Below are positions 45,247 to 54,110 of a DNA stretch of 64,000 bases, one piece after another; the stretch's first letter is position 1, and the number at the start of each line of letters is the position of its first letter. Made by a program: the position numbers and the translations under genes. Origin of the DNA: Bradyrhizobium sp. SZCCHNS1050 (GTDB lineage: Bacteria; Pseudomonadota; Alphaproteobacteria; Rhizobiales; Xanthobacteraceae); assembly GCF_032484785.1 (NCBI RefSeq), contig NZ_JAUETR010000001.1, forward strand, positions 372,001-436,000, in the 5' to 3' direction. Below the pieces are notes generated by a model. The model had not been told where the DNA came from and ran no database searches. It worked only from the letters and a program-made list of their open reading frames with translations.

Positions 45247-46166
45247 GGCCTGCCGCCAAGCGCGCCGCGGCGGCGCACCTGCAGGCCAAGCTGGGCCTGT
45301 CGGAACGGCGGGCCTGTTCGATCGTCGGAGCGGACCGGACGATGGTCCGCTACCGGTCCCGCCGGCCCCCCGACACCGCGCTTCGGGGCCGCTTGCGCGA
45401 GCTCGCCAGCGAGCGGCGGCGCTTCGGCTATCGACGGCTGTTCATTCTGTTGCGGCGGGAGGGCGAGCCGTCCGGGATCAACCGCGTCCATCGACTTTAC
45501 CGGGAGGAAGGGCTCACGGTGCGCAAGCGCCGCAGCCGCCGCAAGGCCTGCGGCGTCCGCGTGCCAATCCTGGTCGATGCGAGGCCGAATGCGCGCTGGT
45601 CGCTGGACTTCGTGTCCGATCAGTTCGTAGGCGGGCGGCGCTTCCGCATCCTCAACATCGTTGACGACGTCACCAAGGAGTGCCTGGGCGCGATTGCCGA
45701 CACTTCGCTCTCGGGGCGGCGGGTGGCGCGGGAGCTGACCTCGATCATCGCCCGGCGCGGCAAGCCGGGCTCGATCGTCTCGGACAACGGCACCGAGTTT
45801 ACCAGCAACGCGATGCTGGCCTGGTGCAGGGACAACGCGATCGACTGGCACTTCATCGCACCGGGCAAGCCGATCCAGAACGCCTTCGTCGAGAGCTTCA
45901 ACGGCCGGATGCGCGACGAGTTCTTGAATGAAACGCTGTTCTTCGGTCTCGATGATACCAGGCGCAGGCTCGCCGCCTGGGTTGCCGACTACAACAACGC
46001 GCGGCCGCATTCCTCGCTGAGATACCAGACCCCTGCGGCCTTTGCCGCCAACCTCACCGCAACGGGCGATCGGCTGCGCAACCCCGACCAGCTCCGCCAA
46101 TCGCCCGTTGCTCCACCCGCGCCACTCGGCGTACAACCCACCCGGACTCTAAACGCTGCTGGATGA
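45240..46166 (+). CDS. IS3-family transposase OrfB (element B)
   Basis: The 308-residue integrase-core protein has an HTH_21 part ([20 protein letters not shown]) and DDE residues in [30 protein letters not shown] and [19 protein letters not shown]. The ATG at 45240 overlaps orfA by seven bases within the A-run. The frame is intact to its end near the right inverted repeat. Confidence 0.9.
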   Translation: MVRPAAKRAAAAHLQAKLGLSERRACSIVGADRTMVRYRSRRPPDTALRGRLRELASERRRFGYRRLFILLRREGEPSGINRVHRLYREEGLTVRKRRSRRKACGVRVPILVDARPNARWSLDFVSDQFVGGRRFRILNIVDDVTKECLGAIADTSLSGRRVARELTSIIARRGKPGSIVSDNGTEFTSNAMLAWCRDNAIDWHFIAPGKPIQNAFVESFNGRMRDEFLNETLFFGLDDTRRRLAAWVADYNNARPHSSLRYQTPAAFAANLTATGDRLRNPDQLRQSPVAPPAPLGVQPTRTLNAAG

Positions 46167-46181
46167 AACTTCGGTGGCAGC

Positions 46182-46879
46182 TCAATCACAAGAAGCTGTT
46201 CCGGCTGTACCGGGAGGAACGGCTCACGGTGCGCCGCAGAGGTGGCCGCAAGCGGGCCCTCGGCACACGAGCTCCGATGACGGTGCCGCTGCTCCCGAAT
46301 GATCGCTGGTCGCTCGACTTCGTGTCGGATCAGATGACCGACGGCCGGCGATTCCGCGTCCTGACCGTGGTCGACGACTGCACCCGCGAGTGCCTGGCGC
46401 TGGTGGCCGACACCTCACTCTCGGGCGCCCGGGTCGCTCGAGAGCTGGACCGGCTGGTCGCCGAGCGCGGCAAGCCCAAGATGATGGTGAGCGACAACGG
46501 CAGCGAGCTCACTAGCAATGCCATCCTGACATGGGCCGATCAGAGTCGCATCGCCTGGCACTACATCGCGCCGGGGAAACCCATGCAGAACGCCTTCATC
46601 GAGAGCTTCAACGGCCGCCTGCGGGATGAAATGCTGAACGAGACGCTGTTCACCTCGCTCGGCCAGGCCCGCGTTGCGCTCCGATGCTGGCAGGCCGACT
46701 ATAACGACGCTCGGCCGCACTCCCAGCTCGGATGGAAGACGCCATCCGAGTTCGCCGCCCCCTGCAATCCGCGTCGGGATCTGGCGCTGCGCTATGCCGA
46801 GAGCTCCGCGCCAGCTCCCGCCGCTACGACCGCCCGGATGGGCACATCCAACCGCCCGAACGAACTCAGATCTGGATAA
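46182..46879 (+). pseudogene. Truncated element A transposase OrfB
   Basis: The frame encodes [20 protein letters not shown] through the integrase core ([46 protein letters not shown]). It lacks the N-terminal HTH region and orfA. A new ATG contributed by the right end of element B (46163) keeps it open, but no full transposase can be made. A few substitutions against the complete copy (for example WAD for WTD, DEML for DELL) show the copies have diverged slightly. Confidence 0.88.
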
Positions 46880-46897
46880 AACTTGGGGGCAAGGTCA
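46182..46897 (+). mobile_element. Element A, 5'-truncated second copy (opposite orientation)
   Basis: From 46182 the sequence follows the interior of element A orfB (TCAATCACAAGAAGCTGTTC) to its right terminal repeat GGGGCAAGGTCA (46886-46897). The first about 550 bp, including orfA and the N-terminal third of orfB, are missing, and element B lies exactly at the break. Relative to the complete copy at 41650 it is inverted. The arrangement indicates insertion of element B into element A followed by loss of the outer half, or recombination between copies. Confidence 0.9.
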
Positions 46898-48600
46898 CCT
46901 GGATAGTCGAAATCATGCCAGCAGCGGGCATCGCTCATCTTCGGAGTATTAATCACCTCGATAAACTCACCATACAGGCGATGTTCTGGACGATGCACCG
47001 CTCTTTCGAGGTAGTCTGCGAGAGTGTATGCGATATTCTGCAACCTCTCGAAAATTGCGTAGTCAGCATGCATCTCTTCGCAGAAGTCGACGAATGCCGG
47101 CATCTCACGAAAGTTTTCGATCTGGTATGTGAACGAGAACTTCAGCTGAGGCACGACCGTCATACGCAAATGACGGAGGAAGCGCATATTCTCGATGAAC
47201 GGCTCATACCTTCCCAAACGGCGCAATTTCTCGAACGTGACCTTCGTCGCCGCATCGATTGAGATCCGGATTGACTGGACTCGGTTGTGAATCCCTGGGT
47301 ACTTGTTCCATTCCTGCTCGCTGAACAGCGTGCCATTGGAGATAATCGCAAGCTTCACATCCGGCGCAGCTTCGTCGCTGATCATCTCCAATACTTTACG
47401 AGACGGCTTGCTCGCGAATAGCTCTCCCGCAGGATTGATGTGCAAAATTTTGGCTTTCGCCAAAAGCGGTGCAAACTTATCCTCGACGGCACGCGCTTTT
47501 GCGGTTGACTGAGACGGCTTCTCGACAATCCGCTCCGTTCGGCACGAAGGACACGAGAGATTGCACGTCTGGTCGAAAGCAAACATCACCTCCGAAGGAT
47601 GATCGAGGCGAAAGTCCTTCGTCTCCATTGCAGTCCGGATCACTTCAGGCGCATTCTCGACCCTGGTCAGAGTGTCTCTGACCATCGCTCCACAATCGAC
47701 GTGATTGCAGTATTTGTACGTCCCATCTGTCACCGACTTTCGAATATCTAGAGCCACTCGAGAATTGAGCACGCCCTCCACGGACTGGTCCATGAAGTTC
47801 CCGACTGACGTCGGCATCCAATGCCCGCAGCAAAGAAGCACCGTTCCGTCTGGCCCGATGTCGAACCGCTCGAACGGCAAGGTACAAACGAACTGCTTGA
47901 GATAGTCATTGTCATCGCCAAGGAATTTCTCGAGCCTTGGGTGAACGTCCGCACCGGCGGCTTTAAGCGCCAACGCATGCTTCGCTCCCTTGAGCAGAAC
48001 AGATCCCGGCGCTCGCACTATCGCTTGCTGAATGACATCTGCGGCTTCCTCATACCTACTTGCCTTCGCATATATTCTGCATAGTGCTAACGTCATCGCC
48101 TCGAAAATCGCCCAGCGAAACGCATCGTTTCCAGAAGTCGCCTCATAGGCGTCTACGGCGGCACGGAGCAGTCTGGACTTTTGGTCGGCAGACAATGGTG
48201 ACGCCAGATCGCCCAGCCCATACGCTGGATATCCGAAGAACGACGGATGATTAACCTCGCCCGCGCGCCGACATGGATCGTTTCTTGCAGCTCGTTGGCG
48301 CCCGTTGCCCAAGCGTAAAAGCAGCTGCAAGCTTGATAGGTGTCGAGTTGAAGCGCGCGCTCCACCCCCCGAAGCAATTGAGATCCCGCAAACGCCGGAA
48401 GCTCTGACAGCTCCCGCACAAATTGCGCCGGCCTCGTTCTGAGTGGGGCAAGTCAGAAAAGCACCAGCCCCCTCGTTGCCCTCCCCTAGGCGGACCATAA
48501 TAAAGGGGTGAAAGCCGGTTCGCTCTATCTGGTCGATGAACCCTCGATCGAACCGAGTTCCGAGATCGACGCCCCCCCGAGCGAAACTCTGGCCGCACAT
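46898..48600 (-). pseudogene. Radical SAM protein gene, truncated by IS end and with two frameshifts
   Basis: The minus-strand frame encodes a radical SAM domain with AFDQTCNLSCPSCRTERIVE (CxxxCxxC cluster). Upstream of it is a cysteine segment VLLCCGHWMPTSVGNFMDQS with YCNHVDC, SPASM-like but N-terminal. The last native residues are CWHDFDYPG; the frame then runs into the terminal repeat of element A and stops inside it. In the 5' part the protein-like reading switches frame twice: NEAGA continues in another frame as QFVRELSELPAFAG at about 48415, and GARAR returns as GEVNHPSFFGYPAYG at about 48265. The true start is unclear; an ATG at 48600 is one candidate. Likely non-functional unless these shifts are sequencing errors. 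The original substrate is unknown. Confidence 0.75.
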
Positions 48601-48841
48601 CTCGGCCAGACCACGCAAAGCGGGATAAACGGGCCAGAAGGTTCACCGTACAATCTCCGGAACAAAAAATGCCCCGAGGTCAACCCTCAGGCTAGAAAAA
48701 GCTCAACTATTCAACCGTACCAAGCGCTCAACGTCAAGCGGTGCAGGCACAGATCCGCCACTTCCCAGCCCAAATGTTGCCGGCATGCTTCACCCTACGC
48801 GCACGACGCCCTATAGGTAGCACAGCTGGTTTGGGGGAGAG

Positions 48842-50613
48842 ATGCACACGATGAACGCGCCCGCTGTCGATAAACGATTTGCAGGTCAGCCCACGACTAT
48901 AGAGGACCCGCTCATCGACCGGCTCCCCCCTTTACCAGCTTTGACCGGACTACGATTCTTTGCTGCCTTTTTCATACTGTTCGCGCACGCGACAGACTGG
49001 ATTGCAACATTTCAGAATTACAATATTCGGGACAAGCTTTCGTTTGTCGCAATGTACGGCATGCCGCTATTCTTTGTTTTGAGCGGCTTCGTGATCCACT
49101 ACAACTACGCGAGACTTTTTGGTACTGTTGGAACTGCACAAGCCGTGCGTGAATTCGCGACAGCGAGATTCGCACGGCTATTCCCCCTCTACCTTGTTCT
49201 TCTCTTGTTTTCGGTGTTTGCGGACAACTTCCTTGCCAAGACCTATGGTAGGACTGACCTACTCCTTGCCATCTTGGCCCACTACTTCAGCCTCACGCAA
49301 TCCTGCGTGGTACAACATCTATGAAGGGCAGTCCATAATAGACTGGCTGTCTCCACTTTCCTGGTCGATTTCGACCGAGACGTTTTTCTATCTCGCGTAT
49401 ATTGGGGTTGCGTTTCTGAGCTTTCGATTACGGAGTAGCCGCGCCGCCTTCTGGGCTCTCATCACCTTCTGCTGCGCGAGCATTTTGATGCTCGTTGCCT
49501 CCCGCTACTTCCTGGCTGAGCTTCTTGGCTTGGCTCGCAAAACCAAACCGGACTACATCGACTTGAACGATCGTTTCTCAAGTTCGTTCTACCGCTGGCT
49601 TTTTTACTTCTCACCGTATGTGCGTATTCTCGAATTTGTAACCGGCTGCCTCACATCGCATTTGATCATACGTCTGAGGCCGCTCCAATGCTCAGCGGCC
49701 GAAGCCTGGCTTCGGGAGGTCGGACTGGCGGCAGCCTTTCTACTTCTCGTGGGTGCAGGTTTGGTGAAGGTTGGCTATGGTCACGAGACCGTTGTCGCTG
49801 CTTACGTACAGCACCTTTCGAACAATTTCGTTTGCGTCCCTTCGATAGCGTACATCCTCTTTTACGTCGCGCGCTACGATACGCGGTTTACACGATTGTT
49901 GTCCTCCCCGACCCTGGTTGCTCTTGGTGAGGCAAGTTACTCAATCTACCTCGTTCACACCTGGACTTTAAGGGTTTTCCTCAGGCCCGAACCTGCGCTG
50001 AACTGGACCTTTGCTTTGGATACGGTTGGCCGAATTACGTTCGGCATCGCATTTACCCTTGTCGTCTCTTATGCAACGTATCAACTGATCGAGCGTCCCA
50101 GCAGATCCTGGCTGCGGGCGCGTCTTGGAAGAATCAGAGCCACTCAAGCGTTCCCGCCCCGCCAGCCAGGCGTTTCTGGACCTCACATTCCGATTAAGCC
50201 GGCCCTGGTCGTAACTATGCTATTGCTGGCGGTTGTTGTCGGAGGCCAAGCAGCCAAATCTGAAGTACCTTGGAGGATGCTTAGCCGTTTATGGTCCGGT
50301 GACCGCCCGGAGATCGAGGTGCTATCCGCAAGCTACGGATTGAACTGCAAGGGCACAATAGGAGCATCAATCCCGGTCAAACTTGGCAACGTGACCCCAA
50401 GTCTCGCTCGTTCATGCAATCAGCGCACCCGATGTGAGTTTTCGATCTCCACATCGCGCCTCGCGCGATCCAGCGAATGGCTGCGGAAAGGAGTTTTCAG
50501 TTACCTATAAATGCTCTAGATCAGAGACAATCAACTCACTCCTTATAGAAGCTGAGGCCGACGGCAAGCGTGCCATTCTTGATTGCGCTGCATCGAGTCA
50601 AGCTGCTGAGTGA
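48842..50613 (+). pseudogene. Acyltransferase-3 (OafA-type) with C-terminal lectin-like domain, two frameshifts
   Basis: Frame 1 (48842-49324) encodes the start of a membrane O-acyltransferase (LTGLRFFAAFFILFAHATDW, GMPLFFVLSGFVIHYNYARL). The match switches at about 49300 to the frame containing YNIYEGQSIIDWLSPLSWSI and YVRILEFVTGCL, which stops at 50510. After a second one-base shift at about 50465 the sequence continues as DPANGCGKEFSVTYKC and ends ILDCAASSQAAE before a TGA at 50611-50613. This restores a complete six-cysteine domain (YGLNC, RSC, TRC, NGC, YKC, LDC) like that of the membrane protein at 38850. It would acetylate or acylate a surface polysaccharide. GC content is visibly lower than in flanking genes, indicating horizontal origin. 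As read, it is inactivated. Confidence 0.75.
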
Positions 50614-51074
50614 AACTGCGGCTATTCCGGTTGCCCATACGGTTGCCGGAGATCACGTCGAAAGCCGTCATCTGCCAGCCCGGCGCTGTGCTGAACCGCG
50701 CCCGCACATGCGTCGCCGTCGCCACGGCGTTTCCCTGGCGCAACCTGCCCGTCAACGGCATAGACATCATCGAGGCGAGCTACGGTCGGAATTGCCGCTT
50801 CTTCAAACCACCCTACCCCGGCATCAACATGTACCGGCGCAACAACGCGGGCATGTATCTGCGCACCCAATGCCGAGGTCGAAGCCACTGCAGCGTTACA
50901 GTCGAACTGTCCGAGATCGGAGATCCCGTCCAGGGCTGCGGGAAGGATTTTTCCGTTGTCTATCAATGTGAGGAAGACAGCAAACGGCGAACCTTCGAAC
51001 TACCAAGTGAGGCGAATGGCAAGATGGTCGAACTCGATTGTTCGGTGGCCGACGAGGAAACGTCGAAAGAATAG
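50610..51074 (+). CDS. Nearly free-standing six-cysteine SUEL-like lectin domain protein (possible C-terminal fragment)
   Basis: The 154-residue frame opens with a GTG overlapping the acyltransferase TGA. From about residue 40 it matches the tail of the 899-residue membrane protein: AFPWRNLPVNGIDIIEASYG, PYPGINMYRRNNAGMYLRTQ, CRGRSHC, IGDPVQGCGKDFSVVYQC, VELDC. All six cysteines are conserved, with the YGR and K.F..Y.C features of galactose/rhamnose-binding lectins. The first about 40 residues are arginine-rich without a signal peptide, so it is either a cytosolic lectin-like protein or, more likely, the surviving 3' end of another large membrane protein. The start is uncertain. Confidence 0.6.
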   Translation: MKLRLFRLPIRLPEITSKAVICQPGAVLNRARTCVAVATAFPWRNLPVNGIDIIEASYGRNCRFFKPPYPGINMYRRNNAGMYLRTQCRGRSHCSVTVELSEIGDPVQGCGKDFSVVYQCEEDSKRRTFELPSEANGKMVELDCSVADEETSKE

Positions 51075-51231
51075 GATGTCCTAAAGTCGCCAGCGAATGG
51101 CGACAACTCCGTCCCATGCGGCTGCGTGGGAGAGGATGTCGCGAACCAAGCGAGCAGCGCTTCCCAGTCACACGCGGCCCGAACTTCGATGCCCCTTCCA
51201 ATGAGACTGACGGCAGCCAACCTCGACATTC

Positions 51232-52521
51232 TCAGCCGGTCGTCGCAACCTGAAGATCGGGACGCACACGCGGCGAGATCGTCAGCCAGCGCCTGACGAT
51301 CCGCCGCGCTGGCATCTCGATCAGAAACCACAGCACGAGCGACAGGCCGATGATCGCCGCAAGCGTGATCGAGATCTGGGGGAGGACCGCCGCCCAGATC
51401 TGATGATCGGTCACCGCCGGCACCTCGTACCGGAACGCATTGATCACAACCATGTGGCACAGATAGATCGAGTAACTCGCCTCTCCCGCCAAGACGATCG
51501 GTCGGGCCGACAAGACCCTCACGATGACGTTGTTGTATCGGATGCAGCCGAAGATGATCACGGCGAGGAATGGCGCGAAGCCGAAGTTCATGTGCAACGC
51601 TACGATGAGCGCGGACGTGCTGGTCCTCCCGAACATGACGTACTGCAACCCGGCGGCCCCCAGGATGGCTCCGGTCATGAGCCAGAAGCCAAAACGGTTC
51701 TCGCGCTCGTTCGACGGCGGCAGGACCCGCAGCAGAGCCGAGGCCAAGCAGCCCAGGGCGAATTCAAGCACCCGGACATAAGGCGAAAAGTAAGCCAGCC
51801 AGCGGTAGATGCCATCCTGGCTTTCGCCGGCGATCGGGCCGAACTGAGTGACACCATAGGCGGCGATCTGCGGTGCCCGCAGATTGACGAACGTGACGAG
51901 TGCAAACGCTGCAACGCAGAACGCGGCGATGGCGATCAGCAGCGCTCGCGGAGTTCGCAGCAGCGCCATCGCAAGGCAGATCACCGGAAAGCAGAGATAG
52001 AAGAACCACTCGGTACTGATCGACCAGGATACGGCTGGCACCAACCCGTATTGATAGACCAGCGCATTGCCATCAATGGTCTTGTAGAGCCAGGTCTGGG
52101 TCAGCGTCAGGTAATAAGGCAGTGCTTCCAGCCGCTCCAGCTTGAACTGGTGGTAGCCGAGCTTCATCGACAGATCGAGGCAGAGAAAGAAGAGATAAAG
52201 CGGGTAGAGCCTGGCGAAGCGCGCGGCAAAGAAATTCCACAGCCCCGTCGGCGTGGACATCGCGTGGCCATAGTTCATGTGAATGACGAAGCCGCTCAGG
52301 ACAAAGAACAAAGTCATGCCGGCGCCGGACAGGCTTCCGACGACGCTCAGCAGCGTATGCAGAATCGAGCCGCTCCCCGGCACCTTGACCATCATCGCGA
52401 AAATGTGGCTGACGACGACCGTCAACGCCGCGATGAATCGCAGCCCGGTCAGACTCGGTACGTTCTCCTTAATCACTCCGCCCCCCGGCTGGCCCCCTGC
52501 GCCGGACGAGGCGCACACCAT
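51232..52521 (-). CDS. Acyltransferase-3 family membrane O-acyltransferase (OafA/NodX type)
   Basis: The 429-residue protein has about ten membrane helices and the family pattern VPSLTGLRFIAALTVVVSHI, then GAGMTLFFVLSGFVIHMNYG and FAARFARLYPLYLFFLCLDL. The catalytic arrangement (histidine in helix 1, R.aRLYPLY) is intact. WSISTEWFFYLCFPVICLAM is the other conserved segment. It would transfer acetyl or another short acyl group from the cytoplasm to a sugar on the outer side. The ATG at 52521 is used here; the frame opens four codons earlier at a TTG. Unlike the acyltransferase at 48842, it has no lectin tail and no frameshift. Confidence 0.88.
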   Translation of the reverse strand: MVCASSGAGGQPGGGVIKENVPSLTGLRFIAALTVVVSHIFAMMVKVPGSGSILHTLLSVVGSLSGAGMTLFFVLSGFVIHMNYGHAMSTPTGLWNFFAARFARLYPLYLFFLCLDLSMKLGYHQFKLERLEALPYYLTLTQTWLYKTIDGNALVYQYGLVPAVSWSISTEWFFYLCFPVICLAMALLRTPRALLIAIAAFCVAAFALVTFVNLRAPQIAAYGVTQFGPIAGESQDGIYRWLAYFSPYVRVLEFALGCLASALLRVLPPSNERENRFGFWLMTGAILGAAGLQYVMFGRTSTSALIVALHMNFGFAPFLAVIIFGCIRYNNVIVRVLSARPIVLAGEASYSIYLCHMVVINAFRYEVPAVTDHQIWAAVLPQISITLAAIIGLSLVLWFLIEMPARRIVRRWLTISPRVRPDLQVATTG

Positions 52522-52608
52522 ACTTGGTTTCAAGTTAATTCATGGCATGAGGCAGATCAACCGCAAACCGGACGTCAGGCTTCGCGGTAGACCGCCGCTG
52601 TTTTCCGG

Positions 52609-53763
52609 TTACCGGCCGGCCGCCACCTTCACCTGCTCGGTCGCTCCGTAGCGATCGGCATCAGCCTCCTCGGGGCGCTGCTGGTAAGTCGAACGCAGAT
52701 GCAGGAATGGCAACTCGATGAGATGATAGCTGACCAGCGCGATCAGTAGCGTGACGGGCAGCACCAGGAACAACCCAAGCGCGTAGGACGACAACCACAT
52801 CAGCTTGGTCTTCAGCAGCGCGATGACCAGGATGTGCCAGATGTAGGCCGAATAGCTGCACTTGCCGAGATTGGCGAGGATCGCAGATCCCCAGATTTGG
52901 GACCGCGACCTGAGATAGAGAAGAAGGAATACACTCCACATCATGGCCTGCAACAGCGGCCAGATGACCCACTTGTTGCTGCGGCTGACGGAATCGATCG
53001 AGACATGCTGCCAGTCGACGTGAAAGAACGACGGAACGGAAAACATCATCGCGATGACGACACCGATCGCAGCGAGCGTAGCGAGTACCAGCCACGGTTC
53101 GTACTCGACCTTGCGCTGCTGCAGATGCTGATAGATCTCGGCCGCGATCATTCCCCCGATGAATAGATCGATGCTGCCAAACAGGCTGAAGTACGACAGC
53201 GCGTGTGCCGTTCCGGTCAGGGCGTATTGCGCGGCACGAAGCGCGAAGGCGATCCCGAGCACGCCGCCGTAGAACGCAAGTCGGCCGTAGCGGCGTCGGA
53301 ACCGCAGCAGAATCGGCAAGAGCAGATAGAACTGCAATTCGACGGCGATGGTCCACAGATGGCCTCCGAAGCTGCCGTATTGCAGGCGATAGAGATTTGA
53401 GATCGGCAGCAGCGACATCAGGAAATTGATTCCGGCCGCTGTCGGCCGCGGGTCCGGCGTCGTGAAATAGCCGAAACTCACGATCAGGATCAGGAGCGGA
53501 TAGATGCGCAGGGCACGGTTGTAGTAGAATTTCAGCGGCTCGACGTCACGCCCCATGAACATCGTCATCATGATGAACCCGCTGATCACCATGAACAGCC
53601 CGACGCCGACATGGCCCTGGTCGATCAGGGCGATATGGAAGGTCTCTGCCGGCCGGCCCGTGCCTCTGGTCTCGAGCACGGTATGAAATAGGATCACCAA
53701 GCCCGCCGCCAGAAAGCGCAGGTGGTCGAGCAGTGGCATGTAGTGAATGCTTCGACTTTGCAC
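52609..53763 (-). CDS. Acyltransferase-3 family membrane O-acyltransferase
   Basis: The product of about 384 residues is polytopic, with PLLDHLRFLAAGLVILFHTV (helix 1 with the catalytic histidine), VGVGLFMVISGFIMMTMFMG, YYNRALRIYPLLILIVSFGY and WTIAVELQFYLLLPILLRFR. It is an acyltransferase-3 member different in sequence from its neighbour at 51232. The start is uncertain: the GTG at 53763 gives MQSRSIHYMPLLDH, but ATGs at 53739 and 53811 are alternatives. It is 87 bases upstream of the other acyltransferase on the same strand, so they probably act on the same glycan. Confidence 0.85.
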   Translation of the reverse strand: MQSRSIHYMPLLDHLRFLAAGLVILFHTVLETRGTGRPAETFHIALIDQGHVGVGLFMVISGFIMMTMFMGRDVEPLKFYYNRALRIYPLLILIVSFGYFTTPDPRPTAAGINFLMSLLPISNLYRLQYGSFGGHLWTIAVELQFYLLLPILLRFRRRYGRLAFYGGVLGIAFALRAAQYALTGTAHALSYFSLFGSIDLFIGGMIAAEIYQHLQQRKVEYEPWLVLATLAAIGVVIAMMFSVPSFFHVDWQHVSIDSVSRSNKWVIWPLLQAMMWSVFLLLYLRSRSQIWGSAILANLGKCSYSAYIWHILVIALLKTKLMWLSSYALGLFLVLPVTLLIALVSYHLIELPFLHLRSTYQQRPEEADADRYGATEQVKVAAGR

Positions 53764-54110
53764 GTCATGCGCCCGTCCGCGTCGTATTCCGCCCTGCGGT
53801 AAGGGGATCATTGACCGACCAGCACTCAGCCCTCGAGCATGATCGGGAAAAGTGGAAACCGGCTTTCCGAAAAGATCATGCTCAAACAAAGAGACGAGAG
53901 CATAATGCGCTTCCGCGTAAGCGTATTATGCCCTGGGTGTTGGCGCGGGTTAAGGCGCGATTGGGACGAGAAGGCGACCAAGCGCCCGGCCGAAATCCGA
54001 TGGCGGACCGCCATATGAAGGTCCGGCGTCGTCGATGACCTGCGCCGCATCTCCATGCCCCGGCAGAACGCCGCGACGAGCCTGCTGCGACGCTGAGAGG
54101 CGGCCTCAAG
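53764..54110. other. Intergenic region between acyltransferase and asparagine synthase genes
   Basis: About 350 bases. The main content is the palindromic repeat at 53835-53930. Nothing else is recognisable; the presence of the repeat suggests a transcript boundary between the acyltransferases and asnB-like gene. Confidence 0.5.
53835..53930. repeat. Bradyrhizobium-type palindromic intergenic repeat (GAGCATGATC...GATCATGCTC)
   Basis: GAGCATGATC (53835-53844) and GATCATGCTC (53874-53883) are perfect inverted repeats around GGAAAAGTGGAAACCGGCTT. They are followed by a second imperfect palindrome CATAATGCGC/GCGTATTATG (53901-53930). I recognise the first unit as one of the most abundant intergenic repeats of Bradyrhizobium. 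It may act as a transcript end or mRNA-stabilising element. Confidence 0.75.

Larger units (their letters stand above)
44917..46184 (+). mobile_element. IS3-family insertion sequence (element B), complete copy
   Basis: The 1268-bp element is bounded by TGACCTGCC (44917-44925) and GGCAGCTCA (46176-46184), inverted repeats with one mismatch. Inner arms TTTAGAGTCCGG (44949-44960) and CCGGACTCTAAA (46142-46153) are a perfect match. It carries orfA and orfB in plus orientation. Its right end abuts the interior of a second, partial copy of element A. Confidence 0.88.

Noticed and set aside
45240..46166. Treating orfB of element B as an independent host integrase
   Set aside because: Overlap with orfA at an A7 slippery run and flanking inverted repeats show it is the second frame of an IS3 element.
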